Positions 16,532-26,351 of a stretch of DNA of 64,000 nucleotides are shown one piece after another (position 1 is the stretch's first letter; every line of letters begins with the position of its first letter). The translations under genes and the position numbers were made by a program. The DNA comes from Bradyrhizobiaceae bacterium (lineage in GTDB: Bacteria; Pseudomonadota; Alphaproteobacteria; Rhizobiales; Xanthobacteraceae), in the NCBI GenBank assembly GCA_003963145.1, contig RXJJ01000012.1, positions 99,728 through 163,727 on the forward strand, given 5' to 3'. The notes beneath the pieces were generated by a model. It did no database searches. It worked only from the letters and a program-made list of their open reading frames with translations, and had not been told where the DNA came from.

Positions 16532-19336
16532 ATGTCCACCACAATTCTATCCGACGCCAGGCCGCTGCGGGCTGGTGACGCCGATCCGGCAGGCGCCGAC
16601 GGCGATGCGCATCTGCGTGCCGACATCCGCCTGCTCGGTCGTATTCTGGGCGATACCGTGCGCGATCAGGAAGGCGCGGACGTGTTCGATCTGGTCGAGC
16701 GCATCCGCCAGACCTCGATCCGTTTTCACCGCGACGAGGACAAGAACGCGCGGCGCGAGCTGGAGGGGACACTCGATCGCCTCTCCACAGCCGAGACGGT
16801 GCGCATCATCCGCGCGTTCAGCTATTTCTCGCATCTCGCCAATATCGCCGAAGACCAGAACAACATCCGCCAGAACCGCACGCAAAACATGGCGAAGGCG
16901 GTGCACGCCGAAGGCTCGCTGGCCGGAGCCATCGCGCGCGCCAGGGCGGCGGGTATCGACGCGCACCGGCTGCGCGAATTTTTCAGAAGCGCTCTTGTCA
17001 GTCCGGTGCTGACCGCGCATCCGACCGAGGTGCGGCGCAAGAGCACGATCGACCGCGAAATGGAAATCGCCGCGCTGCTGGAGCGCCGCGACCGCGTGCA
17101 GCTCACCGCCGCCGAACTCGAAGCCGACAATGAGGAACTGCGCCGCGCGGTGCTGACGCTGTGGCAGACCAACCTGTTGCGCCGGACCAAGCTGACGGTG
17201 GTCGATGAAGTGGCCAACGGACTGTCGTTCTACGAATACACCTTCCTGCGGCAATTGCCGCGTCTGCTGTGCGCGCTCGACGACGCGTTGCGGGACGATG
17301 GGCAAGCCAATGGAAAGAGCGATGAGGAACTCGCGTCCTTTCTGCGGATGGGAAGCTGGATCGGCGGCGACCGCGACGGTAATCCGTTCGTCACTGCGGA
17401 CGTGATGCGGGCCACGCTGCACATGCAATGCGACCGGATCCTGTGTTTCTATCTCGACGAATTGCATGAGCTCGGCGCCGAACTCTCGCTGGCGTCTCAT
17501 CTCGTGGAGGTGACGCCGCAGCTGCAGTCGCTCAGCGACAGTTCGCCCGATACCTCGGCGCATCGCAGCGGCGAGCCCTATCGCCGCGCGGTGTCCTGCA
17601 TCTATGCGCGGCTGGCCGCGGCTGCCGCCGCGTTCGACGTCAAGCCGCGCCGCGCGGCGGTCGGCAGCGCCGAGCCCTACAGGAATGTTGCGGAATTTCG
17701 CGGCGATCTCGACATCATCCACCGCTCTCTGGTCGAGAACAATTCGGCCATTGTCGCGCGCGGCCGGCTGCGCTTCCTGCGCCGGGCCGCAGATTGTTTC
17801 GGCTTTCATCTCGCCAGCCTCGACATGCGCCAGAATTCCGTGGTGCACGAGCGCACCATCGCCGAGCTGTTCGAGGCCGTCGCGCCGGGCACCGATTACG
17901 CGGCGCTGGATGAGAAGGCGCGCTGTGCGCTGCTGGTCGGCGAATTGCGGACCGCGCGTCCGCTGGTTTCGAAATTCGCGTCCTACAGCGAGGAGACCCT
18001 CAGCGAACTCGGCGTGATGCGCGCCGCGAGCGAGGCGCATACCGTTTTCGGCGAGACGGTGATTCCGCAAAGCATCGTGTCGATGACGCAGGGCGTGTCG
18101 GACCTGCTGGAAATCGCGGTCCTGCTCAAGGAAGCGGGGCTTGTCACGCCGGACGGCACCAGCCGCATCAACATCGTGCCATTGTTCGAGACCATCGAGG
18201 ATTTGCAGGCGTGTTCAACCATCATGGATGCGCTGCTCTCGCTGCCCGAATATCGACGGCTCGTCGACAGCCGTGGCGGCGTTCAGGAGGTGATGCTCGG
18301 CTATTCCGACAGCAACAAGGATGGCGGTTTCGTCACCTCGGGCTGGGAGCTTTACAAGGCCGAGATCGGCCTGATCGAGGTATTCGCGAAACACAATGTG
18401 CGGCTACGGCTGTTTCACGGGCGCGGCGGATCGGTCGGGCGTGGCGGCGGCCCGAGCTATGACGCGATCCTCGCCCAGCCGGGCGGGGCGGTGAACGGCC
18501 AGATCAGGATCACCGAGCAGGGCGAGATCATCTCGTCGAAATATTCCAACCCCGAAGTGGGACGGCACAATCTCGAAATCCTGGCCGCCGCCACCTTGGA
18601 AGCAAGCCTGCTGCAGCCGAAGCACTCCGCGCCGCGCGAAGAATATCTCGTGGCGATGGAAGAGTTGTCGGAGATGGCATTTCGGGCCTATCGGCATCTT
18701 GTGTATGAGACGCCGGGCTTCGAGGATTATTTCTGGGCCTCGACCGTCATTACCGAAATCTCGACCCTGAACATCGGCAGCCGCCCGGCCTCGCGCAAGA
18801 AGACGCGCCGGATCGAGGATCTGCGCGCGATCCCGTGGGTGTTCTCATGGGCGCAGTGCCGCCTGATGCTGCCGGGCTGGTACGGCTTCGCCAGCGCGGT
18901 GCAGGGCTTCGTCGAGAAGCATCCGGACAAGGGCATCGCGTTCCTGCAGGAGCTTTACCGCGAATGGCCGTTCTTCCGCACGCTGCTCTCGAACATGGAC
19001 ATGGTGCTGTCGAAAAGCTCCATAGCCATCGCCTCGCGCTATGCCGAACTCGTGCCCGACGAGACGCTGCGGGCAACGATCTTCCAGCGCATCCGCGCCG
19101 AGTGGCAAAGCTCCATCGATCTTCTGCTTCGGATCATGGGACAGGACCGGCTGCTCGGAAGCAATCCCCTGCTGGAACGTTCGATCCGCAACCGTTTTCC
19201 CTATCTCGATCCGCTCAACCATGTGCAGGTCGAGCTGCTCAAGGCGCATCGCGCCAACGACCCCGATCCGCAGGTGCTGCGCGGCATCCAGATCACGATC
19301 AACGGAATTTCGGCCGGGCTGCGCAATAGCGGGTGA
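16532..19336 (+). CDS. ppc: Phosphoenolpyruvate carboxylase
   Basis: The 934-residue protein is a full-length bacterial PEPC. The catalytic His163 is in [13 protein letters not shown], the [15 protein letters not shown] and [15 protein letters not shown] active-site strands follow, and the glycine-rich loop [16 protein letters not shown] with its essential arginine is near residue 630. The C-terminal [15 protein letters not shown] tail is canonical. It adds bicarbonate to PEP to make oxaloacetate, refilling the TCA cycle. The gap of 164 bases upstream presumably holds its promoter. The only thing between it and the next gene is an inverted repeat that may double as terminator. Confidence 0.98.
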   Translation: MSTTILSDARPLRAGDADPAGADGDAHLRADIRLLGRILGDTVRDQEGADVFDLVERIRQTSIRFHRDEDKNARRELEGTLDRLSTAETVRIIRAFSYFSHLANIAEDQNNIRQNRTQNMAKAVHAEGSLAGAIARARAAGIDAHRLREFFRSALVSPVLTAHPTEVRRKSTIDREMEIAALLERRDRVQLTAAELEADNEELRRAVLTLWQTNLLRRTKLTVVDEVANGLSFYEYTFLRQLPRLLCALDDALRDDGQANGKSDEELASFLRMGSWIGGDRDGNPFVTADVMRATLHMQCDRILCFYLDELHELGAELSLASHLVEVTPQLQSLSDSSPDTSAHRSGEPYRRAVSCIYARLAAAAAAFDVKPRRAAVGSAEPYRNVAEFRGDLDIIHRSLVENNSAIVARGRLRFLRRAADCFGFHLASLDMRQNSVVHERTIAELFEAVAPGTDYAALDEKARCALLVGELRTARPLVSKFASYSEETLSELGVMRAASEAHTVFGETVIPQSIVSMTQGVSDLLEIAVLLKEAGLVTPDGTSRINIVPLFETIEDLQACSTIMDALLSLPEYRRLVDSRGGVQEVMLGYSDSNKDGGFVTSGWELYKAEIGLIEVFAKHNVRLRLFHGRGGSVGRGGGPSYDAILAQPGGAVNGQIRITEQGEIISSKYSNPEVGRHNLEILAAATLEASLLQPKHSAPREEYLVAMEELSEMAFRAYRHLVYETPGFEDYFWASTVITEISTLNIGSRPASRKKTRRIEDLRAIPWVFSWAQCRLMLPGWYGFASAVQGFVEKHPDKGIAFLQELYREWPFFRTLLSNMDMVLSKSSIAIASRYAELVPDETLRATIFQRIRAEWQSSIDLLLRIMGQDRLLGSNPLLERSIRNRFPYLDPLNHVQVELLKAHRANDPDPQVLRGIQITINGISAGLRNSG

Positions 19337-19343
19337 ATTTTGC

Positions 19344-19413
19344 CGTCGCCCCCGCGCAGGCGGGGGCCCAATTTTTTCGGTGAAACTCTTCTGGGTCCCC
19401 CGCGGGGACGACG
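19344..19413. repeat. Intergenic inverted repeat element after ppc
   Basis: Arms CGTCGCCCCCGC (19344-19355) and GCGGGGACGACG (19402-19413) pair with one mismatch, with smaller nested hairpins (CCCCCGC / GCGGGGG). GC-rich palindromic units with this 'tccccgcgggga cgac' character are scattered between genes in this bacterial group. It begins eight bases after the ppc stop. Confidence 0.75.
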
Positions 19414-19423
19414 AAGTGATGGA

Positions 19424-19687
19424 TCACCGCCCCGCCGGACGAATGACCGGGCGGGTACGGCGGAAATAGGCCTCGGTATCGGTCAGGCGCTGATGCGTCC
19501 GGCGCACCAGCACGTTGCCGACGGAAAGATTGCGGTTGGCGGCGTGGAGCAGGCGGCGTCCCTCGGTGACGAGCTCGCGGGCATGCTTCAACTGTTTGTC
19601 GAACGAGACGACGGCCATCGCGGCTTTGGTTTCGGCGGCGCGTTTGGCCGCCATCGCTTTGCCTTTGGGGTTGGTCGCGGTCGTCAT
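19424..19687 (-). CDS. Small basic protein of unknown function (87 residues)
   Basis: The product is rich in Arg, Lys and Ala with a predicted helical middle (SFDKQLKHARELVTEGRRLL) and the ending RTHQRLTDTEAYFRRTRPVI. No family is recognised. Its start codon has only a weak upstream purine stretch. It stands alone between the ppc repeat element and a 222-base gap before hemD, in which I see nothing certain apart from a duplicated GTCACGTCA. Coding status is moderately likely from the helical, non-random composition. Confidence 0.5.
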   Translation of the reverse strand: MTTATNPKGKAMAAKRAAETKAAMAVVSFDKQLKHARELVTEGRRLLHAANRNLSVGNVLVRRTHQRLTDTEAYFRRTRPVIRPAGR

Positions 19688-19909
19688 GATCCGGCTCCAT
19701 ACCTGCCGACAATATGCCTGCCGTCAGTCCAACGCGCTGGCAGCGGAATTGTTCACCGGCGGACACCCGGCAGCAATGCATTTCGGGATTGTCCACAGCC
19801 TGATTCGATTCGCGGCGCCGTGCCAGTGCCTTTCCGGTCACGTCACCGGCCCGTCACGTCATCCGGACTTCATTCACCTTCATGTCATGCGCGCGGATGT
19901 GAGGCGAAT

Positions 19910-20749
19910 TCAGCCCGAGCGGCCTGATTTCGCCGCTTCGATTTTTTGCGACATGGCGTTGATCAGCGGCTTCATGAAGAAAGCGTCATTGGCCGGATAA
20001 ATATCCGCCGCCAGCCCGTAGGCTTTCAGTTCTTCGGAGACGACAGGGCCCACCGATGCGATCGGTGTTTTGGCGAGCCCTGCGCGCAGGGCGTCCTCCA
20101 GCCCGTGCTGGCGGGCGACTTCGACGAGGCGGCGGACCTGCCCGGAACTGGTCAGCGCGATGGCGTCGACCTTGCCCGCCTGCATTTCGGTGATGGCGGT
20201 CACGATATTGGCCTCGGCGGCATTCGGGTCGTAAACATAGGGCGTCACCATGTCGATGTCCGCGCCGAGCCCGGTGATTGCCGTGATGAGCTTCGCGTGG
20301 TCCTTGTCGGGATAAAGCTGCAGGCCGAGACGGTGATCGTTGATGTCGAAGCCCGACAGCGTGATCGCGATGCCTTCGGAGGTCGGCGTTTGCGTGGTGA
20401 CGTCGGCCTCCAGCCCGATCTCGCGCAGCGCGCGGCCGGGCTTCGGCCCGCGCGCGAATTTGCGCGCCTTGCCGAGGGCGGCCACGAAATCCTTTTCCAC
20501 ATCGAGACGGCGCGCCACCTTCATGATCCGCCGCAGTCCTTCGCCGGTGGTCAGCACGAGATCGTCGAACGGCGTGGCGATGGCGCGCCGGATCCAGGCT
20601 TCGACGGGCGCGGGATCCGGACAGTCATGGATCGCCACCATCGGACATTGCAGCACATCGGCGCCCTGTTCCTTCAGCAGCCGGGAGAACTGCGCTTCCT
20701 CGCGCGTTTCGAGAATCAGGATGCGGGTGCCGTTCAATTTATCGGGCAT
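19910..20749 (-). CDS. hemD: Uroporphyrinogen-III synthase family protein
   Basis: The 279-residue protein has the two-lobed HemD layout: ILILETREEAQFSRLLKEQG at the start, a DDLVLTTGEGLRRIM strand in lobe one, and DAIALTSSGQVRRLVEVARQ with TPIASVGPVVSEELKAYG in lobe two, the last being the family's best-conserved motif. HemD closes hydroxymethylbilane with inversion of ring D. It is somewhat longer than the common 240-250 residues. It lies 6 kb from hemE, alone on the minus strand. As HemD is highly variable, a regulatory or nitrate-linked HemD-like protein cannot be excluded. Confidence 0.8.
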   Translation of the reverse strand: MPDKLNGTRILILETREEAQFSRLLKEQGADVLQCPMVAIHDCPDPAPVEAWIRRAIATPFDDLVLTTGEGLRRIMKVARRLDVEKDFVAALGKARKFARGPKPGRALREIGLEADVTTQTPTSEGIAITLSGFDINDHRLGLQLYPDKDHAKLITAITGLGADIDMVTPYVYDPNAAEANIVTAITEMQAGKVDAIALTSSGQVRRLVEVARQHGLEDALRAGLAKTPIASVGPVVSEELKAYGLAADIYPANDAFFMKPLINAMSQKIEAAKSGRSG

Positions 20750-20877
20750 TTAATTTATTCCTCGTCAGCTGCCCATTGTCGCCGTGGGGACATTCTTTGC
20801 AAGCATAGCCGGAACTCAATTAGGAGCGTAATTTATCTGCGCAGTAAAAATAACTAAAAGACGATCAAGGTTTCGCA

Positions 20878-21909
20878 ATGCCCCTGCTGGATCGTGCCGC
20901 TGAAACTTCAAACCCGGCGCAAGACCACGAAAGTTCTATCCCCGCCAGGCCCAAATCAGTCCGAAACTCCTCGATCGATGCGATGCGCGCTTTCAGCGTG
21001 CTCTACATCGTCGGCTTCTGGCATTTGATTAATTACGCTCCGCAGAAAGAATGGGCTTATTACAATGAGGTGACATATCGCCTGACGATATTGTGCCTCG
21101 GCCTGTTCACTTTCGTATCGGGCTATCTCGTCGGGCGGGGATATCCGGATGGCAGAATCGACGCATCGGCCTATTACAGGTCGCGGTTCTGGAGGATTTA
21201 CCCGCCCTTCCTGTTTGCCAGCGTGCTTTATCTGATCTTCGCCATTAGCAAGAGCGGTTATGTGATCAAGGGCATTTTCCTGTTGGGAATGTTCTGGGCG
21301 CCGCCGCCGACGACGCTGTGGTTCATCTGCATGCTTGCGATCCTTTATGCGCTCGTTCCTGTCCTGATACGCGTCCGCGAAAATCTGGCGGCGTTCGCCG
21401 CGCTTTGTCTGGGAATTCTTGCGGCCTTGTTTGTCTACAACGCCGTGACGCATCTGCTCGATGAGCGCATGATGATCTATTTCCCGGCTTTCATTCTGGG
21501 CATTTATCTCGGCGGCGGACAGCTTCCGCGGTCGCTTCCCGCGCTGATGGGATTGGTGGTGCTTGCGGCGGTGTCGCTGCTTCCGACCGTCGGCCAGCCG
21601 ATGGAGGGGCTTGAACACAACCTGATGTCCTTGCCGTGGGCGACATTCGGCGCGCTGGCGGTTTTCGCCGTCGTCTCGCGTCTTCAGGTCAATCTCGGCC
21701 CGGCCGTCCGTTTTCTGGGCTCGGCGAGTTTCTTCATGTATCTGCTGCACCGGGTCATCTACAAAAACGTCATCATGATTTTTTTGCCGGCGACCGGGCG
21801 GGGACAGCTGATCTATCTTTATCTCGTCGGTCTTCCCGCCGTGATCGTCATCGGATGGGCTTTTCAGTATGGATACGATCGCCTGAGGCTTCGTCTGGGC
21901 TGGACCTGA
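20878..21909 (+). CDS. Acyltransferase-3 family membrane protein
   Basis: The 343-residue protein starts with a cytoplasmic tail, then SIDAMRAFSVLYIVGFWHLI, the signature first helix of acyltransferase-3 proteins with a conserved His, and RSRFWRIYPPFLFASVLYLI, which carries the second motif (RxxRxxP-like). About ten membrane helices follow. Such proteins transfer acetyl or other acyl groups to surface sugars, peptidoglycan or lipids at the inner membrane. No polysaccharide genes are adjacent, so its acceptor is unknown. A second member of the family lies at 36445. Confidence 0.9.
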   Translation: MPLLDRAAETSNPAQDHESSIPARPKSVRNSSIDAMRAFSVLYIVGFWHLINYAPQKEWAYYNEVTYRLTILCLGLFTFVSGYLVGRGYPDGRIDASAYYRSRFWRIYPPFLFASVLYLIFAISKSGYVIKGIFLLGMFWAPPPTTLWFICMLAILYALVPVLIRVRENLAAFAALCLGILAALFVYNAVTHLLDERMMIYFPAFILGIYLGGGQLPRSLPALMGLVVLAAVSLLPTVGQPMEGLEHNLMSLPWATFGALAVFAVVSRLQVNLGPAVRFLGSASFFMYLLHRVIYKNVIMIFLPATGRGQLIYLYLVGLPAVIVIGWAFQYGYDRLRLRLGWT

Positions 21910-22019
21910 CAAGTCCGCAATTTATAGCATGCGCGTGCGGGATTGGCGGACGGCCAAGCGGGTGTTAGAGCAGGGCGCAATTTCCGCTTTCTGCTTTTCC
22001 TCACAGGAATAAACACGCG

Positions 22020-22883
22020 ATGCCCGACCAGCAATTCGTTCTGACCCTGTCCTGTCCCGACCGCTCCGGAATCGTCTCGGCGGTTTCGACCTTTCTGTTC
22101 GCCAGCGGTCAGAACATTCTCGACGCCCAGCAATACGACGATGTCGAAACCGGCAAGTTCTTCATGCGGGTGATGTTCACGCCGACTTCGGGCACGACCA
22201 CGCTGGATACCATGCGCGGCGGCTTTGCCGCCATCGCCCAGCCCTTCGCGATGAACTGGCAGATCCGCGAGCGCTCGACGCACCAGCGCGTATTGCTGAT
22301 GGTGTCGAAGTTCGATCATTGCCTGGTCGATATTCTCTATCGCTGGCGGCATGACGAATTGCCGATGACCCCGACGGCGATCGTTTCCAACCATCCGCGC
22401 GACACCTACAAGGATGTCGAGTTCGGCGATGTCCCGTTTCATTATCTGCCCATCACGCGCGAGACCAAGGCCGAGCAGGAGGCGGCGGTCTGGAAAATCA
22501 TCCAGGACACGCAGACCGATCTCGTCGTGCTGGCGCGCTACATGCAGGTGCTGTCGGACGAATTCGCGACCAAACTGTCCGGCCGCTGCATCAACATCCA
22601 TCACTCCTTCCTGCCGGGTTTCAAGGGCGCCAAGCCCTATCATCAGGCGCACGAGCGCGGTGTGAAGCTGATCGGCGCGACGGCTCATTATGTCACCGGC
22701 GATCTCGACGAAGGCCCGATCATCGAGCAGGGCGTCGAGCGCATCAGCCATCGCGATTCCCCCGAGGCGCTGGTCCGCAAGGGCAGCGACATCGAGCGGC
22801 AGGTGCTGGCGCGGGCGCTGCGCTATCACCTCGAGGACCGCGTGATCCTCAATGGGCGCAAGACGATCGTGTTCACGGACTAG
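22020..22883 (+). CDS. purU: Formyltetrahydrofolate deformylase
   Basis: The 287-residue protein has an N-terminal ACT domain ([21 protein letters not shown], residues 5-25) followed by a formyltransferase fold with [20 protein letters not shown], whose His and the later Asp ([16 protein letters not shown]) form the catalytic set of PurU/PurN enzymes. It hydrolyses 10-formyl-THF to formate and THF, balancing one-carbon units. It stands 1.3-5 kb from the SAM-cycle genes, which fits one-carbon metabolism, but there is no shared operon. Confidence 0.95.
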   Translation: MPDQQFVLTLSCPDRSGIVSAVSTFLFASGQNILDAQQYDDVETGKFFMRVMFTPTSGTTTLDTMRGGFAAIAQPFAMNWQIRERSTHQRVLLMVSKFDHCLVDILYRWRHDELPMTPTAIVSNHPRDTYKDVEFGDVPFHYLPITRETKAEQEAAVWKIIQDTQTDLVVLARYMQVLSDEFATKLSGRCINIHHSFLPGFKGAKPYHQAHERGVKLIGATAHYVTGDLDEGPIIEQGVERISHRDSPEALVRKGSDIERQVLARALRYHLEDRVILNGRKTIVFTD

Positions 22884-22895
22884 CGTAACTTCGAT

Positions 22896-23795
22896 TCAGT
22901 GCTGTGTCGCGTCTGTCTCCGGCACGTTCAGCGCCTTCAGCACGCGGCGCAGCTTGTCCGGATTGCGCGTGACGTAAACGCGCGTGATCAGTCCGTTCTC
23001 GATCTGGAGTGCCGTGGTCTGGATGAAGTCGCCGCGATCGCGGCTGACATAGCCGGGCAGGCCGTCGATCCGCGCCGGCCGGAAGGAGTCTGGCGGCTGA
23101 ACGCCGAATTTGCGCGCAAGCCCGCGATAGAGCCGCAGCACGCGTGCGAGTCCAATGATCGGATTGCGGAAGGCGATCACCTTGCCGCCGCCGTCCGATT
23201 GCAGGATCACGTCCTGCGCGAGCAGTCCGCGCAGCGCCGCGACGTCGCCGGTGCGGGTCGCGTTGAAGAAGGCGGCCGCGATGCGCTCGCCCTCATCGTC
23301 GGCGACCGGAAAGCGCGGCCGGGCATCCTGCACATGCTTGCGCGCCCGCGCGGCCAGTTGCCGGACGGCGGCGGGATCGCGCTCGATGCTGGCGGCGATG
23401 TCGTCCATCGGCACACCGAACACGTCATGCAGCAGAAAGGTCGCGCGCTCGAGCGGCGAGAGGCGTTCCAGCGCCATCATCAGAGTTAGTGTCAGATCGT
23501 CCTTGTCCGGCTCGTCGGATGTGCCAGCGATCGGCTCGGGCAGCCAGACGCCGAAATAGCTTTCGTGCCGGGCGCGGGCCGAATTCATCACGTCGAGGCA
23601 GAGCCGCGTGACGATGCGAGAGAGAAAAGCCGGCGGCGATTCAACGCCGGAGCGATCGGCGCGCTGCCAGCGCAGCCATGCGTCCTGCACGATGTCCTCG
23701 GCTTCGCTCATCGAGCCGAGCATGCGGTAGGCGAGACGCAGCAGCCGCTGCCGCTGCGTCTCGAAAATTTGCGTCGCCTGGTCAGGCTGCGGCAC
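22896..23795 (-). CDS. ECF41-family RNA polymerase sigma factor (SigJ-like)
   Basis: Read from the GTG at 23795 (AAGGG upstream), the 299-residue protein has sigma region 2 (LLRLAYRMLGSMSEAEDIVQ), region 4 (LSPLERATFLLHDVFGVPMD), and a SnoaL-like C-terminal extension. All three ECF41 hallmarks are present: WLPEP (84-88), DGGGK (201-205) and NPDKL (278-282). In ECF41 factors the extension acts as a built-in regulator in place of an anti-sigma factor, and the usual target is an adjacent carboxymuconolactone decarboxylase, oxidoreductase or epimerase gene. Here that partner overlaps the sigma start by 14 bases but is frameshifted, and an ECF41-type promoter precedes it. Confidence 0.93.
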   Translation of the reverse strand: MPQPDQATQIFETQRQRLLRLAYRMLGSMSEAEDIVQDAWLRWQRADRSGVESPPAFLSRIVTRLCLDVMNSARARHESYFGVWLPEPIAGTSDEPDKDDLTLTLMMALERLSPLERATFLLHDVFGVPMDDIAASIERDPAAVRQLAARARKHVQDARPRFPVADDEGERIAAAFFNATRTGDVAALRGLLAQDVILQSDGGGKVIAFRNPIIGLARVLRLYRGLARKFGVQPPDSFRPARIDGLPGYVSRDRGDFIQTTALQIENGLITRVYVTRNPDKLRRVLKALNVPETDATQH

Positions 23796-24245
23796 GCTCG
23801 TTACCCTTTGGGTGCTGCGCACGCAGGCCGACGGCAAACCTGTTCCATCCGTTGATCATGCCGATCAGAATGGTGAGGTTGATCTGCTCGCTTTCGCTGA
23901 ACTGCTCCTTGAGCAGATCATAGTCGGCGTCCGGCGCGCCGGTCTGCGGCAGCAGCGTCAACGCTTCCGTCCACGCCAGCGCGGCGCGCTCGCGCGGGGT
24001 GTAGAGCAGGATTCGCGCCATGCGTTCAGCATGTAAAGGCGCATCTCGCTTTCGCCACCCTTGCGGGCGTCGGTCGTGTGCATGTGCAGGCAGAAGGCGC
24101 AGCCGTTGATCTGCGAGGCGCGCGTGCGCACCAGTTCGGTCAGGCCGGGCTCGAGCCCGCTGGCCTTGAGAACGGTCTCGACGGCCTGCAGTGCCTTGAT
24201 CGGTTCGGGCGCGATCCGGTAGGGGTCCTTGATACGCGGGGTCAT
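23782..24245 (-). pseudogene. Carboxymuconolactone decarboxylase/AhpD-like gene with a frameshift
   Basis: The first part, from the ATG at 24245 with AAGGAGAT upstream, reads as an AhpD-like protein with the redox motif Cys49-x2-Cys52-x3-His56 (INGCAFCLHMH) up to LYMLNAWRES. The frame then goes wrong near 24009. One frame over, the expected continuation (LLYTPRERAALAWTEALTLL through INLTILIGMINGWNRFAVGL) runs to a stop at 23782. One missing base explains it. Intact relatives reduce peroxides or act as the ECF41 target gene. Whether the shift is a true mutation, a sequencing error or programmed is undecided. Without it, the stop would overlap the sigma start by 14 bases. Confidence 0.85.
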
Positions 24246-24283
24246 GCCAAATCTCCTTCATGTTGATGGCAGGATACTCCCAT

Positions 24284-24310
24284 GACGGCGCGGATCGGCC
24301 CGATGTGACA
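24284..24310 (-). promoter_or_regulatory. ECF41-type promoter of the CMD-sigma operon
   Basis: On the minus strand TGTCACA (24310-24304), a 16-base spacer, then CGTC (24287-24284), followed by A. This equals the published ECF41 target promoter type (TGTCACA / CGTC). It is 39 bases upstream of the CMD start codon. Confidence 0.8.
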
Positions 24311-24382
24311 TGGCATGCTGCCCCGGCCGGATATTTTACAAAAAATCGCGCCGGACACCCGGCCGCCACCGCAGCCGGTGGC

Positions 24383-24784
24383 CTAATCCATCCTGCTCAG
24401 GCGGATGATGTCGAAGCCGCCGTCATCGAGCAGGAACAGTTTGCGCTGCTGCTCGTCGATCCGCCACGCCCTCACTTTTTCGAGTGCGGTGTGGAATTTG
24501 TTTTCCTGATTCATCACGGCGGGCGAGCAGGCCATGCGCGTGCTGGCCATCGGGTGAAACCGGATCGTGCCGCTGCCGACATTGGCCGAGCCGGTGTAGC
24601 GGTTGCAGCCGCCCATGCCGGTGACGATGCCGTCCTCGCGGATTTCCAGCGTGGTCTGCAGCCGGTCGATCACCCCGCCGCCGTCGATATCCTCCGCCAG
24701 CCACTTTCCGGCGGGAGACGCCGGCGCGGCGATGGCCGCCGTCACCGACAGAACGATGGCAAGAGCCGCAAGTCTTTTCATCAT
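24383..24784 (-). CDS. META-domain (HslJ-like) exported protein
   Basis: From the ATG at 24784 the protein has 133 residues: a signal peptide (MMKRLAALAIVLSVTAAIAA) and a META domain with its hallmark GGCNRYTGSANVGSGTIRF and STRMACSPAVMNQENKFHTAL. META/HslJ proteins are small envelope proteins; E. coli HslJ is heat-induced and linked to novobiocin resistance, with no known enzyme activity. A longer start at 24823 would put hydrophilic residues before the signal peptide and is less likely. Convergent neighbours are absent; it ends 74 bases after the ECF41-type promoter of the next locus, reading the same way. Confidence 0.87.
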   Translation of the reverse strand: MMKRLAALAIVLSVTAAIAAPASPAGKWLAEDIDGGGVIDRLQTTLEIREDGIVTGMGGCNRYTGSANVGSGTIRFHPMASTRMACSPAVMNQENKFHTALEKVRAWRIDEQQRKLFLLDDGGFDIIRLSRMD

Positions 24785-24948
24785 GCAGGCCGTTTCAGCA
24801 TGTTTGTCTTTCCGCACGGACATTCAGGCCCTTGCTGACGGACGGAACGGGCATTTTCAAGCCGTGAGTCCTGTGGAATCCGGCTTCCCTTGTGGGCAGA
24901 TTGTGTTACATAGCCCGAATACAGCCAAATTGCCCACTCACAAAACCC

Positions 24949-26292
24949 ATGAAAAACGACACCATCCTGGCCGAAATCTCGGACTATTGCCGCACGGCGG
25001 GAATGGCCGAGTCGACCTTTGGGCGGCGGGCGGTCAATGACGGCAAGCTGGTGCACCGTTTGCGCGAGGGCAAGCGCATCACGGTGGACACGCTGGACCG
25101 GATCAAGGCTTTTCTTGGGGATAACGCGCCGGTTCCGCGCCCGCCCGAACCCCCGCTGGAGCGGCGCGATCCGGCCGGAAATTTCCGTTTTTTCGAGAAC
25201 CGGCAGAAATATCTGCTGTTCGTCCACACCTGCAGCGAAAAACGTGTCATCGCCGAGCGCGTGGCGCTGGAGCTGGCGAGCATTCATCCGCGTCCGCCCG
25301 CGCTCCGGGTTTTTGACGCCGGAGTGGGCGACGGGACCGTGCTGGCTAGGGTGATGCGGGCCATGCATGTGCGGTTTCCCCACATGCCGTTTTACGTCGC
25401 CGGTAAGGAAATCAGCCACGAGGACGTGCGTCTGGCGCTGGACAAGGTGCCGGACCGGCTGTTCGAGCACCCGGCGACCGTGTTCGTGCTGACCAACATG
25501 CATTATGCCGAAGCGCCCTGGCTGACCCCGAAATCGCCGGTGGCCGCCGCCGGGATGATCTGGAAAGAGGTCGCGCTGACGGGGGCGTCGGCGGGCGATT
25601 TCGAGCGCCAGGTCGCGGATCTGAAGGGGTTTCTGGAGGAGAACTGGCGCGCCAGCGTCTCGCCGCGCTCGGGCATGCCGGTCTATGAGCGGCCCATCGC
25701 GCTCGTGATCTACCGCGAGGACCACCGCTTCCTGCTGGATTCGATCATCCCCCGCGCCGGCAAGGTCGAGGCCAATTTCGACCTTGTCATCGCCTCGCAG
25801 CCTTACCGCGCCAAATCCTCGCTCGCGTTCCGCGCCAAGCGCATCATCGCGCCGCTCGCCAAGGCGCTGCGGGCCGGGGGGCGGCTGATCGGGATTCATT
25901 CCTACGGCCATGACCCCGGACTTGAAATCATTCAAGCGGTCTGGCCGGGAGAAACCCCTTTCGCCATCAGCCGCCATGAGCTATTGCGCGCTGTGAAATA
26001 TGAGCTCGGCTCGGCCGCCCGCGATCTGAACTTCAACGCCTATGCCGATTCCCGCTCGATCTTCCGGTACGACATGGAAGCTCTGCCCAACGAGGTCACG
26101 GGATCGATCGGCACCTCCACGGCCTTTGCGGCCTGGAATGCGGCGGTGTATGTGGCTCAGGTCGAGGACGAGCGACTGACCGACGTCACGCAGAGCGGCC
26201 GCTGGCTGGACGCCACGCGGGACGTGCTGCGCAAGCATAATGGGCTGTGGTTTTACGATGAATCCTACGTCATCTCGCGCAAGCGCGATTGA
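24949..26292 (+). CDS. Putative SAM-dependent methyltransferase with N-terminal HTH-like segment
   Basis: The ATG at 24949 gives 447 residues. Residues 1-55 ([20 protein letters not shown], then [14 protein letters not shown]) resemble a small helix-turn-helix. A class I methyltransferase core follows, with motif I as [17 protein letters not shown] near residue 125 and an acidic [20 protein letters not shown] segment in the motif IV region, then a [20 protein letters not shown] strand. The target is unknown. It lies 59 bases upstream of metK and three genes (MTase, metK, ahcY) run in the same direction, so it sits in the SAM cycle. I cannot name a characterised homologue. Confidence 0.7.
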   Translation: MKNDTILAEISDYCRTAGMAESTFGRRAVNDGKLVHRLREGKRITVDTLDRIKAFLGDNAPVPRPPEPPLERRDPAGNFRFFENRQKYLLFVHTCSEKRVIAERVALELASIHPRPPALRVFDAGVGDGTVLARVMRAMHVRFPHMPFYVAGKEISHEDVRLALDKVPDRLFEHPATVFVLTNMHYAEAPWLTPKSPVAAAGMIWKEVALTGASAGDFERQVADLKGFLEENWRASVSPRSGMPVYERPIALVIYREDHRFLLDSIIPRAGKVEANFDLVIASQPYRAKSSLAFRAKRIIAPLAKALRAGGRLIGIHSYGHDPGLEIIQAVWPGETPFAISRHELLRAVKYELGSAARDLNFNAYADSRSIFRYDMEALPNEVTGSIGTSTAFAAWNAAVYVAQVEDERLTDVTQSGRWLDATRDVLRKHNGLWFYDESYVISRKRD

Positions 26293-26319
26293 CGGTCTCT
26301 CACCAAACTGACGAACGGG

Positions 26320-26337
26320 CCGCTGGCGGTCCAGCGG
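26320..26337 (+). promoter_or_regulatory. Perfect hairpin directly before the metK ribosome-binding site
   Basis: CCGCTGG (26320-26326) pairs with CCAGCGG (26331-26337), loop CGGT, ending three bases before GGAAAAGG of metK. There is no T tract, so it is not a normal terminator. It could tune metK translation. It does not resemble the SAM riboswitch classes I know. Confidence 0.4.
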
Positions 26338-26351
26338 GAAGGAAAAGGTTG

